Source: Candidatus Altarchaeota archaeon (GTDB lineage Archaea > Altiarchaeota > Altiarchaeia > IMC4 > QMZM01). From it: a stretch of DNA of 63,295 nucleotides. Within the stretch, counting starts at the first letter, position 1, and each line of letters begins with the position of its first letter. The stretch is taken from assembly GCA_016931955.1 (NCBI GenBank), contig JAFGDV010000024.1, positions 1 through 63,295 on the forward strand, in the 5' to 3' direction. The position numbers and the translations under genes are program-made. Below are positions 7,704 to 16,061 of the stretch, piece by piece. Below the pieces are notes generated by a model. It was given only the letters and a program-made list of their open reading frames with translations. It was not told the DNA's origin and made no database searches.

Positions 7704-7948
7704 CTTTTGGATCGTGTTTCTCTTATCGCATCTTCTATGTCTTCATCAGTTATGTCTTTTCTTGCTGTTTTCTGTGTTAGTTTTTTGAATTCCTCAGTCG
7801 TCGGCATATCCACTTTTTTGAGTATTACTGTATCGTCTTCACCGAATACTGCGAATCGTGTGCCTTTTTTGATTCCCAGTTTTTTCCTTATCTGTTGTGG
7901 TATCACTACCTGTCCTTTTTGGGATATTTTGGTCAGCTCTATGTTCAT
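7700..7948 (-). CDS. AbrB/SpoVT-fold antitoxin (VapB-like)
   Basis: An 82-aa protein with an N-terminal swapped-hairpin AbrB DNA-binding domain (TKISQKGQVVIPQQIRKKLG, about residues 6-25, then GTRFAVF) and a charged C-terminal tail that would wrap the PIN toxin. ATG 7948 is preferred over TTG 7954 because AGGCGGT lies just before it. It precedes the PIN gene with a 4-nt overlap. An 8-bp inverted repeat upstream is the probable autoregulatory operator. Confidence 0.88.
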   Translation of the reverse strand: MNIELTKISQKGQVVIPQQIRKKLGIKKGTRFAVFGEDDTVILKKVDMPTTEEFKKLTQKTARKDITDEDIEDAIRETRSKR

Positions 7949-7959
7949 CTTCAACCGCC

Positions 7960-7984
7960 TGTAAGAATGTAAAACTTTCTTACA
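7960..7984 (-). promoter_or_regulatory. operator of the AbrB-PIN operon
   Basis: A perfect inverted repeat TGTAAGAA (7960-7967) and TTCTTACA (7977-7984) with a 9-nt spacer that contains a further TGTAAAA half-site. It lies between the start codon and a TATA-like TATTTTTATTC upstream, the place expected for autorepression by the AbrB-type protein. Confidence 0.65.
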
Positions 7985-8032
7985 TTTATCTATTCACTAT
8001 GCAAGAATAAAAATAGCCCCCTTTTATATTTT

Positions 8033-8054
8033 TTTCGCCCAGAATTCGCATTCA
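8033..8054 (-). repeat. V4R gene-tail scar C
   Basis: The minus strand reads TCTGAATGCGAATTCTGGGC then GAAAAAAATATAA, encoding SECEFWAKKI and a stop. It lies between the HicA stop codon and the AbrB-PIN promoter. It differs from scars A and B mainly at third codon positions. Confidence 0.8.
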
Positions 8055-8065
8055 GATTGTGGGGT

Positions 8066-8296
8066 TTATTTAAGTAGTTTTATTAGGTCTTGTTCTGAGA
8101 TTTTGGCTTGTTTTAGTATTCCTTTTATTGTCCCTATCTTTAGTTCGCCGTGGAGGGGTACTGTGCAGCCGGTTTTCCCTGATTCTGTTTCTTTGGTTAG
8201 AATGACGTGGCTGCCTTTCTGTCTTTTGGGTTTGTAGCCGAGTTTTGTGAGGGCTTTAATAAGCTCCTGCCCTGAGAGCTTTCTTAGTTTTAGCAT
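8066..8296 (-). CDS. hicA: HicA-type mRNA interferase toxin
   Basis: A 76-aa YcfA/HicA double-stranded RNA-binding-like fold. Conserved features are LSGQELIKALTKLGYKPKRQ, the catalytic His of KGSHVILT (near residue 30), and VPLHGELKIGTIKGILKQA. HicA cleaves mRNA at the ribosome in characterised systems. It overlaps the HicB gene upstream by 41 nt, so the pair is cotranscribed in the order hicB-hicA. It is the first of three toxin-antitoxin modules separated by V4R-tail scars. Confidence 0.93.
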   Translation of the reverse strand: MLKLRKLSGQELIKALTKLGYKPKRQKGSHVILTKETESGKTGCTVPLHGELKIGTIKGILKQAKISEQDLIKLLK

Positions 8297-8501
8297 GCTG
8301 TGTTACCTCGAATACTGTCATTATCGGCTTTTCTTCTGCTTCTTCGGCGGGGAATTCTTCTAGGTATAGTTCTGTGGCTTCTTTTAGGTTGGCTACGGCT
8401 TCGTCTACTGTTTTTCCTTGGCTTACTGTGCCGACTTCGGGGCATTCTGCCACGTACATGTCTTCTTCTTTGTGGAGTATTGCAGTGTATGTTTTTGTCA
8501 T
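8256..8501 (-). CDS. hicB: HicB-type antitoxin
   Basis: An 81-aa HicB-like protein with the partial RNase H-like fold: YTAILHKEEDMYVAECPEVG (residues 5-24), then TVSQGKTVDEAVANLKEATELYLEE. It neutralises HicA. The C-terminus (TVFEVTQHAKTKKALRAGAY) lies in the 41-nt overlap with hicA and lacks an obvious DNA-binding domain. ATG 8501 is chosen because the conserved MTKTYTAIL begins there; the upstream open frame passes into the promoter area. Confidence 0.9.
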   Translation of the reverse strand: MTKTYTAILHKEEDMYVAECPEVGTVSQGKTVDEAVANLKEATELYLEEFPAEEAEEKPIMTVFEVTQHAKTKKALRAGAY

Positions 8502-8551
8502 TTTTCGGGTGCTGTTAATGTTATTTAGGGCATACAGGTAAATAAAACGTC

Positions 8552-9805
8552 TCACAGTTTTTTAGCCCAGAATTCGCATTCACTGAACCCGGATGCGAGG
8601 CATTTCATCTCGTTCACATCCCATTTCTGTTCTGTTGCCTTGTTTAGTGTGCCTTCTATTATTCCTGCCAGGAAGATGCACAGGTTTGTGTGTATGTTGT
8701 TGACTCCTGCTGCATAAACTGATTCCTGCATTTTCAGTATTATTCTGTCCGTTTTTTTCTCGCTTCGCAGTATCCCCGCCTTCAGGTACAAAAAGAGATC
8801 CTCCAAATAGCTCAGCGCCGGATCTAATCCCCTCAACTCCGCCTTCTCCGCGATCCGTTCACCACATATCTTGCCCGCATACTTAGACATCACCGCGTGT
8901 CCTGGGGAGAGCGACAACAGATAGTAGTTCAGTACTTGGTCTGCAATAATGTAGAAGTCGTCTGTTAGTTCTTTGGAGCGTATTGGTGTTCTTTCGATGG
9001 AGTTTGTAATAATTTCGTTGAGTATGTTGTCGAGTTCTTCTTTGGTTAGTTGGTCTATTTCTGGTTTCTCTTCTTTTTCGTGTAAATATATCTCTATTTC
9101 GTTGTATTCGTCGCCTTTAGCTTGACATTTAGTTTCTCTACCATCCCAGATACCTCCAAAAAGCGCCTCCGCCTCCCCACAAAGGGCTCCAACCTCCATA
9201 AAGCACACTGAGCGTAAAGCATGAACGATGGAGGAGGGACATTCTCTTATGTGATGACTCACTCTTTTTGTAGTTCGGTCAACTCCTCCTGATTGTATGA
9301 AACCCCCACCTGCGTTCTTCCATCCTATCTTGTGTTTCTTTTGGTAGACCTCGTTCTCGAATATCTTCCAGAACAAACCAGTTTTACTTAACTTTTCAAT
9401 AAGTACGGAGAAACCCACGATATCTCCTAAGGCTGCGTTTGCCATATAATATCCAATCAACTTACTTATAGCATAAAGCTCATAGATTTGATTGGGATTT
9501 AGGTGAGGAAAAGAGAATTTTCGTAGATTAAGAAGATTTATATGCTCAAAGTCTCCGAGCTGTTTTCGTACTGGCTCTACCTCTTTGAATGCAACCTTGC
9601 CCAGGTTTTGGACAATCTTGAAGTTTTGAAATATGACTTTCCCTCCTTGTTGTCTTTCCCAGAGGTATCGTGTTCGGTCTAGTGCGTAGCCTGATATTAT
9701 TTGGGGGGAATCAAAGCTTATTGAGGTGTCTAGTCTTGTAGCGCAGTGGGGGCAGTATGTCCAGTTTTTCTCTGTTTTTGTGTTGCAGGCTGGGCATTTG
9801 GGCAT
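8552..9805 (-). CDS. zinc-ribbon protein with two V4R-like domains
   Basis: A 417-aa cytoplasmic protein. A zinc ribbon with CPAC (4-7) and CPHC (18-21) starts it. Two V4R-type domains follow (about 40-255 and 265-417), each ending in the typical pattern of a small acidic segment, Cys and aromatic/acidic strand: CGEAEALFGG...CQAKGDEYNEIEIYL, and FLAGIIEGTLNK...CLASGFSECEFWAKKL. V4R domains bind small molecules in bacteriochlorophyll enzymes and regulators; the ligand here is unknown. It sits 33 nt after the FIST gene, so the two probably form a sensing operon. Its 3' end is repeated three times downstream as isolated scars. Confidence 0.78.
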   Translation of the reverse strand: MPKCPACNTKTEKNWTYCPHCATRLDTSISFDSPQIISGYALDRTRYLWERQQGGKVIFQNFKIVQNLGKVAFKEVEPVRKQLGDFEHINLLNLRKFSFPHLNPNQIYELYAISKLIGYYMANAALGDIVGFSVLIEKLSKTGLFWKIFENEVYQKKHKIGWKNAGGGFIQSGGVDRTTKRVSHHIRECPSSIVHALRSVCFMEVGALCGEAEALFGGIWDGRETKCQAKGDEYNEIEIYLHEKEEKPEIDQLTKEELDNILNEIITNSIERTPIRSKELTDDFYIIADQVLNYYLLSLSPGHAVMSKYAGKICGERIAEKAELRGLDPALSYLEDLFLYLKAGILRSEKKTDRIILKMQESVYAAGVNNIHTNLCIFLAGIIEGTLNKATEQKWDVNEMKCLASGFSECEFWAKKL

Positions 9806-9838
9806 AGTATAGAATGTGAGGGAGATGATAAATAAGGC

Positions 9839-11023
9839 TTACTTGGATGCTAGCGCCTTCACCATGGCTCCGTGGACGACGTTCTGCTCCAGGCCTTGGT
9901 AGGGTAGTGTGGCTCCGAATTCCCCGAACACGAATGAGAAGAGGAAGGCTGGTTTTATTTTTTTCAGCTTTTCTTTTATGTTGTCTAAATCCGCATATAT
10001 CCAGAATATTGCAGCGCATGCTATTATGAGCATTGAGTTTTTGTCTTCTGAGTATTCTGCGAGTTGATCGAATGCTTTTGTGCCTTCTTCGATGGTGTGT
10101 TTTACTCTTTTGAGTGTTGTTCCTTCTGGCTTATAGTTTTGTATGCGGACGTATCTTCTGCCTTCTTCGTTGAGTTCTAGTATGAGTGCTGCTTCGACTA
10201 TGTTTTCTCTGTTTTTTGCACCTATTAGGTTTATTCCTAGGCTTAGAAGCCCTTCTCGTAGTGTTCCGCTGGCGTTGGCTAGTGCCTTCACTACTTTTAA
10301 TATGTCTGATCTGTTTAGTATGTAGTTTGTTATCATGTTGAGGAAGTAGGGTCTGATGTGCTGTATTTTTGAGTACTCTTCTACTGCATCTCTTCCGTTT
10401 ATCTCGTAGATGTTGTACTCATCTGCCTTTGTTATCACGAATTCATCTTGTGATGCTTCATCTATTCTACAGGGTGAGTAGATTTTGAGTTCTGTTTTTT
10501 GTCCTTTTATGGCTGTTAAGGTTATATGGTCGTTGTATATGCCTTCTTTGGCGGCGACAATAGCGGGTGGTGATGATGCCCCTCCTATAATTTGCAGTCT
10601 TGGGTGGTTGTTCTGTATTCTTCTCAGGATTCCGTCGATCATGACGTTTTGTTTGTAGTTGTTTGCGCTGTGTACTAGGCATAGATCGTATTCATCTAGT
10701 TTTGGTGTTATTTTTTCGGCTGTTTTCTCTGGGTTCTGTAGGTTTATTTTCTCATGTAACACATTGACTTCGAAGTCTCCGCATAGTACTGCTATCGCCA
10801 CAGCATCTTCATAGTAGCCTTCGTTTGTCGCTGATCCGCTTACTCTCATGCCGGCGAACGGCGTCTTCAGGTTGTCAACCAGATACTGGAGGAAGTCCAG
10901 TAATGCTACCTCATCTTTCAGGGAGGCATGCACCAATGCCACCTTCGCCTTAGGGCAGCCGTCGATGAAATCCACCGCCTTAGCAGAATCCAGTTCACCC
11001 CGTCTCTGAACGAGAAGACGCAT
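9839..11023 (-). CDS. FIST-domain sensory protein
   Basis: A 394-aa protein with FIST_N and FIST_C features: KVALVHASLKDEVALLDFLQ, IIGGASSPPAIVAAKEGIYN and FSFVFGEFGATLPYQGLE near the end. FIST domains are thought to sense small molecules, perhaps amino acids, in signalling proteins. ATG 11023 (MRLLVQRRGE) is preferred over an upstream alternative start at 11086, because the upstream frame lies in AT-rich promoter sequence. It lies upstream of the V4R gene in the same direction. Its last 27 nt reappear as a scar after the PIN toxin gene. Confidence 0.85.
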   Translation of the reverse strand: MRLLVQRRGELDSAKAVDFIDGCPKAKVALVHASLKDEVALLDFLQYLVDNLKTPFAGMRVSGSATNEGYYEDAVAIAVLCGDFEVNVLHEKINLQNPEKTAEKITPKLDEYDLCLVHSANNYKQNVMIDGILRRIQNNHPRLQIIGGASSPPAIVAAKEGIYNDHITLTAIKGQKTELKIYSPCRIDEASQDEFVITKADEYNIYEINGRDAVEEYSKIQHIRPYFLNMITNYILNRSDILKVVKALANASGTLREGLLSLGINLIGAKNRENIVEAALILELNEEGRRYVRIQNYKPEGTTLKRVKHTIEEGTKAFDQLAEYSEDKNSMLIIACAAIFWIYADLDNIKEKLKKIKPAFLFSFVFGEFGATLPYQGLEQNVVHGAMVKALASK

Positions 11024-11136
11024 ATCCACAAGAAAAATATAAGAAAAAAAGAGGATAAAACACGTATTTATGCCCCAACAACCCAAATACTAAATGATAA
11101 GATAGGGTTGATAGGGGGATACCCTATTCTAAGAGA

Positions 11137-11943
11137 ATGTGTGAATTCTGCGCAAAACATGGTAGAGGAAAGAAATGGTTTTTGAATGAGGATAACTACA
11201 AAAAGGAATTGCTAGAAGACAAAAAAAGAAGAAAACTGTTAGAGGATTATACAGGCCATAGTATGGAGTATTACTTAAGAGATTCCATAGAAATAACAAA
11301 CTTGGCAAAAAAACCAGTTATTGGGAACCTTGCAAGAAAAATAATAAATAAAGTCACACCAAGACAGTATGGGGGTCAGGTTATATCCATAGAAGACGCT
11401 CTAAAAGTCGTTGATATATCTGAAGAGCATGTTTTGCTGCCTTGCTATTGTAGGAAATTAACAAAAGGTGATGAAAATCTTTGCTGTATAAACTTTGGAT
11501 CAATAAAGGAATTAGAATTAGAATCAAAAGCATCAAAAAGTTTAGTTGAGATAGACGCATATGAACTAAAACAAAGACTAAAAGAGTGGGATAAAAAGGG
11601 CTTAGTTCATCAGGTTATTTATGGTAAGATACCGTATCCGATATCTATCTGTAACTGCGAGAGGACATATTGCTTTCCGATGAAACAAAGAGCTTTACAC
11701 ACATGTGATAAAGCTTTTATGAGAGGCCATGAAGTAGCTGTAGTAGACCCAAAAAGATGTGACGGATGTGGAAAGAACATCCCTAGATGTGTACATCTAT
11801 GCCAATTTGGAGCTATCCATTACAATCGACAAGATAATCACGTACATATAGACCCAAATAAATGTTTTGGTTGTGGAGTCTGCCGCGATGCCTGTGATAA
11901 AAAAGCAATAAGCTTAATCAACAGAAAAACATATAGATATTAG
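11137..11943 (+). CDS. ferredoxin-type iron-sulfur protein
   Basis: A 268-aa protein. The C-terminus holds two 4Fe-4S motifs: a first cluster CDGCGKNIPRCVHLC with a spaced CxxC...C pattern, and a regular CFGCGVCRDAC (about residues 248-258). The middle part carries extra Cys pairs (CYCRK, CCINF, CNCERTYC). Starts with MCEFCAKHG. It is followed 7 nt later by a second ferredoxin and then a radical SAM enzyme, which suggests electron supply to that enzyme. The block is clearly richer in A+T (AAA, ATA, AAT codons) than flanking genes, a sign of transfer. Confidence 0.82.
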   Translation: MCEFCAKHGRGKKWFLNEDNYKKELLEDKKRRKLLEDYTGHSMEYYLRDSIEITNLAKKPVIGNLARKIINKVTPRQYGGQVISIEDALKVVDISEEHVLLPCYCRKLTKGDENLCCINFGSIKELELESKASKSLVEIDAYELKQRLKEWDKKGLVHQVIYGKIPYPISICNCERTYCFPMKQRALHTCDKAFMRGHEVAVVDPKRCDGCGKNIPRCVHLCQFGAIHYNRQDNHVHIDPNKCFGCGVCRDACDKKAISLINRKTYRY

Positions 11944-11950
11944 ATATAGG

Positions 11951-12181
11951 ATGGCCATTAGGATAACTATCGACAAAAATAAATGCAAAAATCCTGATGA
12001 ATGTAAAAAATGTTTAAAAGCATGTCCCGCAGGAGTTTTTATGCTTTTACCCACAGGTAAACATCAAAAGATGTTATCAGAACCTCCTAAGCACACAATT
12101 AAAACACATTTCACAGAAATGTGCTCCCTTTGTATGGTTTGTGTAGAGGTATGCCCAAATAATGCTATACAGATAAGATAG
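11951..12181 (+). CDS. small ferredoxin-like protein
   Basis: A 76-aa protein with a first cluster motif CKNPDECKKCLKACP (one extra spacing) and a regular CSLCMVCVEVCP near the end, so two 4Fe-4S clusters are expected. It follows the larger iron-sulfur protein by 7 nt in the same AT-rich block and probably carries electrons for the neighbouring radical SAM enzyme. Confidence 0.85.
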   Translation: MAIRITIDKNKCKNPDECKKCLKACPAGVFMLLPTGKHQKMLSEPPKHTIKTHFTEMCSLCMVCVEVCPNNAIQIR

Positions 12182-12310
12182 TACGGTTATCGATTTGCAC
12201 CATTTATCTATGGGAACCAACAGGTATATTGCTTAGAACAGTTGATAATTAATCCAGTGCAATTAAGGTAATCCGTAGATAGGAATTAAATGGATTAGGG
12301 GTGTATAAAA

Positions 12311-13858
12311 ATGTTTGCTGAGATTGATAGGATTGGTGAGAAAAATTCAAATAAAAAACTACTTTTGATTCTTTCGCCTGGATGGGAACCAGTGCCGCCC
12401 TATGGGTTAGCATGCTTAAAAAGTTTTTTACAATATAATGGAATTTATGCTAGAATATGTGATCTAAATATCCAGTTATACGAAAATTTATCAAAAGTTA
12501 GGAGTTTAATTAAAAAAAAGAAAAAAGTTTTGGATATTGGTGTTAATATACTCTCTAATGAAATTTCAGAAAATGACTTCGATGTTATTGCCTTTTCTGT
12601 TTATGACCCTAGCTTCAATAACGCTTTATACATATCAAAAAAAATTAAAGATGAATTTAAAAGTGGTATCCCCATAGTATTTGGTGGCCCTCACATATCA
12701 TATATCCAAGGAGGTGTACTAGATTTTGACTTTATTGATGTTGCAATTACTGGGGAGGGAGAACTCCCCATGCTAGACCTAATGAGGAGGATATCCTCTA
12801 ATAAGAAAATAGCTTCACCTTACTGCTTTTATAGAGATGAAAAAAGGATCAGGGCACCAATAAAAAAAGGCATTATCCAAAACTTAGATTTACTACCGTA
12901 TCCTGATTTTAGCGACACCAATATCCACAGCTACCCCTTGCCGGCGATTATAACCTCATTAAGTAGAGGTTGCCTACATAAATGTTCTTTTTGTGGTGTT
13001 CCAAACATTTATGGAGGGTATAGATACAAATCCCCTATGTATATACTCAATGAGTTGAAGACAAACATGGAAAAAAATGACTGCAATCTTGTTCTAATAA
13101 CGGACGCCTTAATCAATGCCAATCCTAAATTGCTTACAGATGTTTGCAATGTGATTATCGAAGAAAACTTAGGGGTTTATTGGGCAAGTGAGGCTCTGCC
13201 TGCAATCCAGAGAAATCTTGCGGAAAAAATGCAACGTGCAGGATGTAGGTTTGTATATCTCAGTCCTGAGACAGGCAGCCAAAAAATCGCAGATAATATG
13301 GGTAAAGGGGTACATATAGACGTTGCAAAGAGGACATTTAAAAATTTAAAAGATGCGAAACTTACTACCTCAGGGTGGTTTATTTTTGGATACCCCTTAG
13401 AGACAGAGGATGATACGGAAAAAACATTCAAATTTTTGAGTGATATAAATCCATTTGTAGATGAAGTAATATTCTCTCCCTTTGGTTTGGGGAGAAACAC
13501 GCTCATCTACAGAAAACCCAAACAATTTGGGATTACCGAGATAGAAGAAAGACCTTATAGGATGTATTGTTACTATAAGACAGAAAACCCAAAATTTGCA
13601 CTTAAAAACCAAATAAAAACGTTTATTGAGTTATGGGAAAACTATTCAGGAAATCCTTTTCCATCCCATGGTCTGTACAGAGATATTATAGATATGGTTA
13701 AGGGGAAAACAACGCCTTCAAAAGATCTTCAGTTTCTCATAGGAGAAAAATATGAGGAAGTCCAGTTTGTATATAAAGCTTATGGCAAAGATAAGGATAA
13801 TAACTACAGTTATATCAATCTATTCAGAGAGAGTTTTAAAGAAGTTTTTGCTAAATAG
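12311..13858 (+). CDS. B12-binding-type radical SAM protein
   Basis: A 515-aa protein. The N-terminal Rossmann-like cobalamin-binding-type domain (about 20-170; FDVIAFSVYD, VFGGPHISYI, ITGEGE) has the layout of B12-binding radical SAM enzymes. The radical SAM core follows with CLHKCSFC (CxxxCxxC) near residue 222 and a GWFIFGYPLET stretch. The substrate cannot be named; this family includes methyltransferases and ring-forming enzymes. It is the third gene of an AT-rich, probably transferred block with two ferredoxins. Its stop codon abuts the end of the convergent FIST gene. Confidence 0.88.
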   Translation: MFAEIDRIGEKNSNKKLLLILSPGWEPVPPYGLACLKSFLQYNGIYARICDLNIQLYENLSKVRSLIKKKKKVLDIGVNILSNEISENDFDVIAFSVYDPSFNNALYISKKIKDEFKSGIPIVFGGPHISYIQGGVLDFDFIDVAITGEGELPMLDLMRRISSNKKIASPYCFYRDEKRIRAPIKKGIIQNLDLLPYPDFSDTNIHSYPLPAIITSLSRGCLHKCSFCGVPNIYGGYRYKSPMYILNELKTNMEKNDCNLVLITDALINANPKLLTDVCNVIIEENLGVYWASEALPAIQRNLAEKMQRAGCRFVYLSPETGSQKIADNMGKGVHIDVAKRTFKNLKDAKLTTSGWFIFGYPLETEDDTEKTFKFLSDINPFVDEVIFSPFGLGRNTLIYRKPKQFGITEIEERPYRMYCYYKTENPKFALKNQIKTFIELWENYSGNPFPSHGLYRDIIDMVKGKTTPSKDLQFLIGEKYEEVQFVYKAYGKDKDNNYSYINLFRESFKEVFAK

Positions 13859-15256
13859 TTACTTACCCCCAACATTCGATTTAAAAATCGAAAGCATTGT
13901 AAAACCATTCTGAAACAATTTTGCATTTTCATTACGATTTTTTATCTCCAACCCAGAACCAATTATTGTCAGATAGGGTGAATCTTTTAGAGTTTCATCT
14001 ATTAACTCCTTAATAACGTAAAGCTTTTCGCCAAAAATAACTACTATATTTGGCACTTCAGCGAAGAATGTAAAACAAGGTCTTTTATCTCTTATCTCTA
14101 TTAGAGCATCTTTTAGATCATTTATTATTTTTTTAGCAGATGTTAAGAATACTTCAATTTCATCACTTGTTATTTCAGTACCCACCCAGATATTCTCACC
14201 GAAGAAGAGACCTATAATAATCGGGTAAATTTCATTGTCCTTCCAATGTCCCAATTGGGAATACCAAGTTTTTTTGCCTATATCCTCAACAGAAACAATG
14301 CTGTTGTAGTCTTCAGGCCAACCCATTTCTTTTATATATTGACTTACCGCTGGCTTATTGTTTATTCGTTTAATTGAATAACCCTGCCAACCCTTTTCTA
14401 TTTGCATCTTCTTCCCCGTAGGAATCACTGATATTTTTTTGTCCAGTCTAACATAGTCATTTATTCCAATACCAATAGTCACAACTGATCTATCAAACAC
14501 TTCATTATCATAAAATTGGTAATTACGCAACGCTTTGGAGTCATCAAAAGTAGAACAACCGAATAAATAAAAATCCTTAAGAGATTTTACAATACCCCTA
14601 TCTACATATTTCTCGACACTTGCACCATATTGTAGATATTTCCTACCTATGATTAGTAGGATATCACTAACCATTGGTGCAATAAAGTCAGGTATCTTCT
14701 TGAATAGGGATCTAACCCTTTTACCCATCACTATCCTTGGTTCTATGGGTCCGGATATAAATTCAAGTAATAATTTAGTCCTCTTTTCTGAGTTATTCAA
14801 TTCCTTGCTTATTTTTGATCCTACCCTACTTCCAGCAGAAATAGGATCTTTGAATATATTCCTCCCAAAGGCAGATGTAACATCAATATCCCCACCTCCA
14901 GCAACCACAACACAGCCTCTTGTGTAGCATCCTTCTGGGCATATGAATCCGGTTATTGTGCCTCCTATGCTGGGTACGTCGTCTTTTATGAGGTCGCGGC
15001 AGCCTTTTAGGAGGGCTTTCAGGCCGCCTTTGGTGTCGGCGTAGTGTATTGTGCTGAAGATCAATAGAAACTTGGGTTTATATTCTATCTGCTCCAGTGC
15101 TTTAGATGCGGCTTGGACGCCTGCGCGGTAAGGATCCCAGTCCTGAGACATGCCGACGCCGAACTTCAAGTCAGGCTCCCCCTTCAAAATAGGAGCCGTG
15201 ACCGCCCTCTGAATCTCCTCAAGTTCATCCACCTGACGGGATACTGGCTCGCGCAT
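13859..15256 (-). CDS. FIST-domain protein, second copy, composition mosaic
   Basis: A 465-aa FIST_N/FIST_C protein: KFLLIFSTIHYADTKGGLKA, DVPSIGGTITGFICPEGC, and the C-terminal FFAEVPNIVVIFGEKLYV. ATG 15256 is preferred over TTG 15298 because GGTGG lies before it and MREPVSRQVDEL begins the soluble domain. Codon use changes inside the gene: the first ~110 codons (15256 to about 14930) look like the host genes, while the rest is AT-rich like the neighbouring radical SAM block. The gene may be a recombinant of a resident and an incoming FIST gene. It has no V4R partner next to it. Confidence 0.83.
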   Translation of the reverse strand: MREPVSRQVDELEEIQRAVTAPILKGEPDLKFGVGMSQDWDPYRAGVQAASKALEQIEYKPKFLLIFSTIHYADTKGGLKALLKGCRDLIKDDVPSIGGTITGFICPEGCYTRGCVVVAGGGDIDVTSAFGRNIFKDPISAGSRVGSKISKELNNSEKRTKLLLEFISGPIEPRIVMGKRVRSLFKKIPDFIAPMVSDILLIIGRKYLQYGASVEKYVDRGIVKSLKDFYLFGCSTFDDSKALRNYQFYDNEVFDRSVVTIGIGINDYVRLDKKISVIPTGKKMQIEKGWQGYSIKRINNKPAVSQYIKEMGWPEDYNSIVSVEDIGKKTWYSQLGHWKDNEIYPIIIGLFFGENIWVGTEITSDEIEVFLTSAKKIINDLKDALIEIRDKRPCFTFFAEVPNIVVIFGEKLYVIKELIDETLKDSPYLTIIGSGLEIKNRNENAKLFQNGFTMLSIFKSNVGGK

Positions 15257-15347
15257 CTTCAAATACCACCCAAAGATACACCCCCCCAGAACAAACAATT
15301 AACTTATTACCACATTCAAGATAAAAACCTTAAAAAAAGTTTACATA

Positions 15348-15995
15348 CTAAGCCCTAACAGCCAAAGCCGGCTTCGTCAGACTATAATACTTAAGGCTGA
15401 AACTGTACCACTCCACCAGAGCATACACAAAATCAAAGACAAGGAAGGCAAAAAAGTAGAGAAAATGGAAGACTCCTGCAATGGTTAAGAAAAACAGGGA
15501 AATCTTCATGGTGAATCGGTGGAGGAAAAAGATTTCGCCGAAGCTCTTCGGGATAGACTCATCCAAGCCATTCCTAAGATTATTCAAACGCTTCAATTTT
15601 CTGCGCTTATCAGCCCAATCATTACCCAACTCATCCAAGATGCCGGAAAAAATCAGGACGCCGAAAGGAAGCCACTCCAAGTGAAGAACATTCCCGTCGC
15701 CGACGCCAAAAAAACCAGCCACGAAAGGAAGAAACAGGAGAATACCAGTGCCAACATAAAAAGCCATGTTATCGATCTTCTTCGTCAAAGCCACTATGAG
15801 GAGGATAGAGAAAAAAATGACTGTAGAAGAAGAATCAAAGACCATCAAACCAGCCATCAAAACAGCAGACAAAAAAGCGACAACATTAGCCTTCTTAGTG
15901 CTGAAGACGCCGATGTCGTAGGCTTGGTCGGCGTACTTGATACCGCCTCCAAGAAAAGCATAGCTGAGGATTATAAAGACATCAAACAACAACAT
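15348..15995 (-). CDS. polytopic membrane protein, function unknown
   Basis: A 215-aa protein with about six hydrophobic segments. ATG 15995 (MLLFDVFIILSYAFLGG) is chosen because AGGTGGT lies about 10 nt before it; an upstream alternative start (16055) would add a charged leader. Asp pairs next to membrane segments (YADQAYDIG near 30 and DELGNDWADKRRKL near 130) recall, only faintly, the two Asp motifs of UbiA-type prenyltransferases, but the protein is shorter and the motifs are not canonical. It follows the KaiC and roadblock-like genes at 66 nt and may belong to that operon. Confidence 0.7.
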   Translation of the reverse strand: MLLFDVFIILSYAFLGGGIKYADQAYDIGVFSTKKANVVAFLSAVLMAGLMVFDSSSTVIFFSILLIVALTKKIDNMAFYVGTGILLFLPFVAGFFGVGDGNVLHLEWLPFGVLIFSGILDELGNDWADKRRKLKRLNNLRNGLDESIPKSFGEIFFLHRFTMKISLFFLTIAGVFHFLYFFAFLVFDFVYALVEWYSFSLKYYSLTKPALAVRA

Positions 15996-16061
15996 TTTAA
16001 TTAACCACCTAAATAAGTACACAATATATCGTTTTTCACCTATAAATACGTGCAAGGTCCC

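Noticed and set aside
6161..8581. Repeated GAATGCGAATTCTGGGC as integrase attachment sites or IS ends
   Set aside because: No integrase or transposase is nearby, copies are all direct, and each copy keeps the V4R frame with synonymous changes, which fits gene remnants better.
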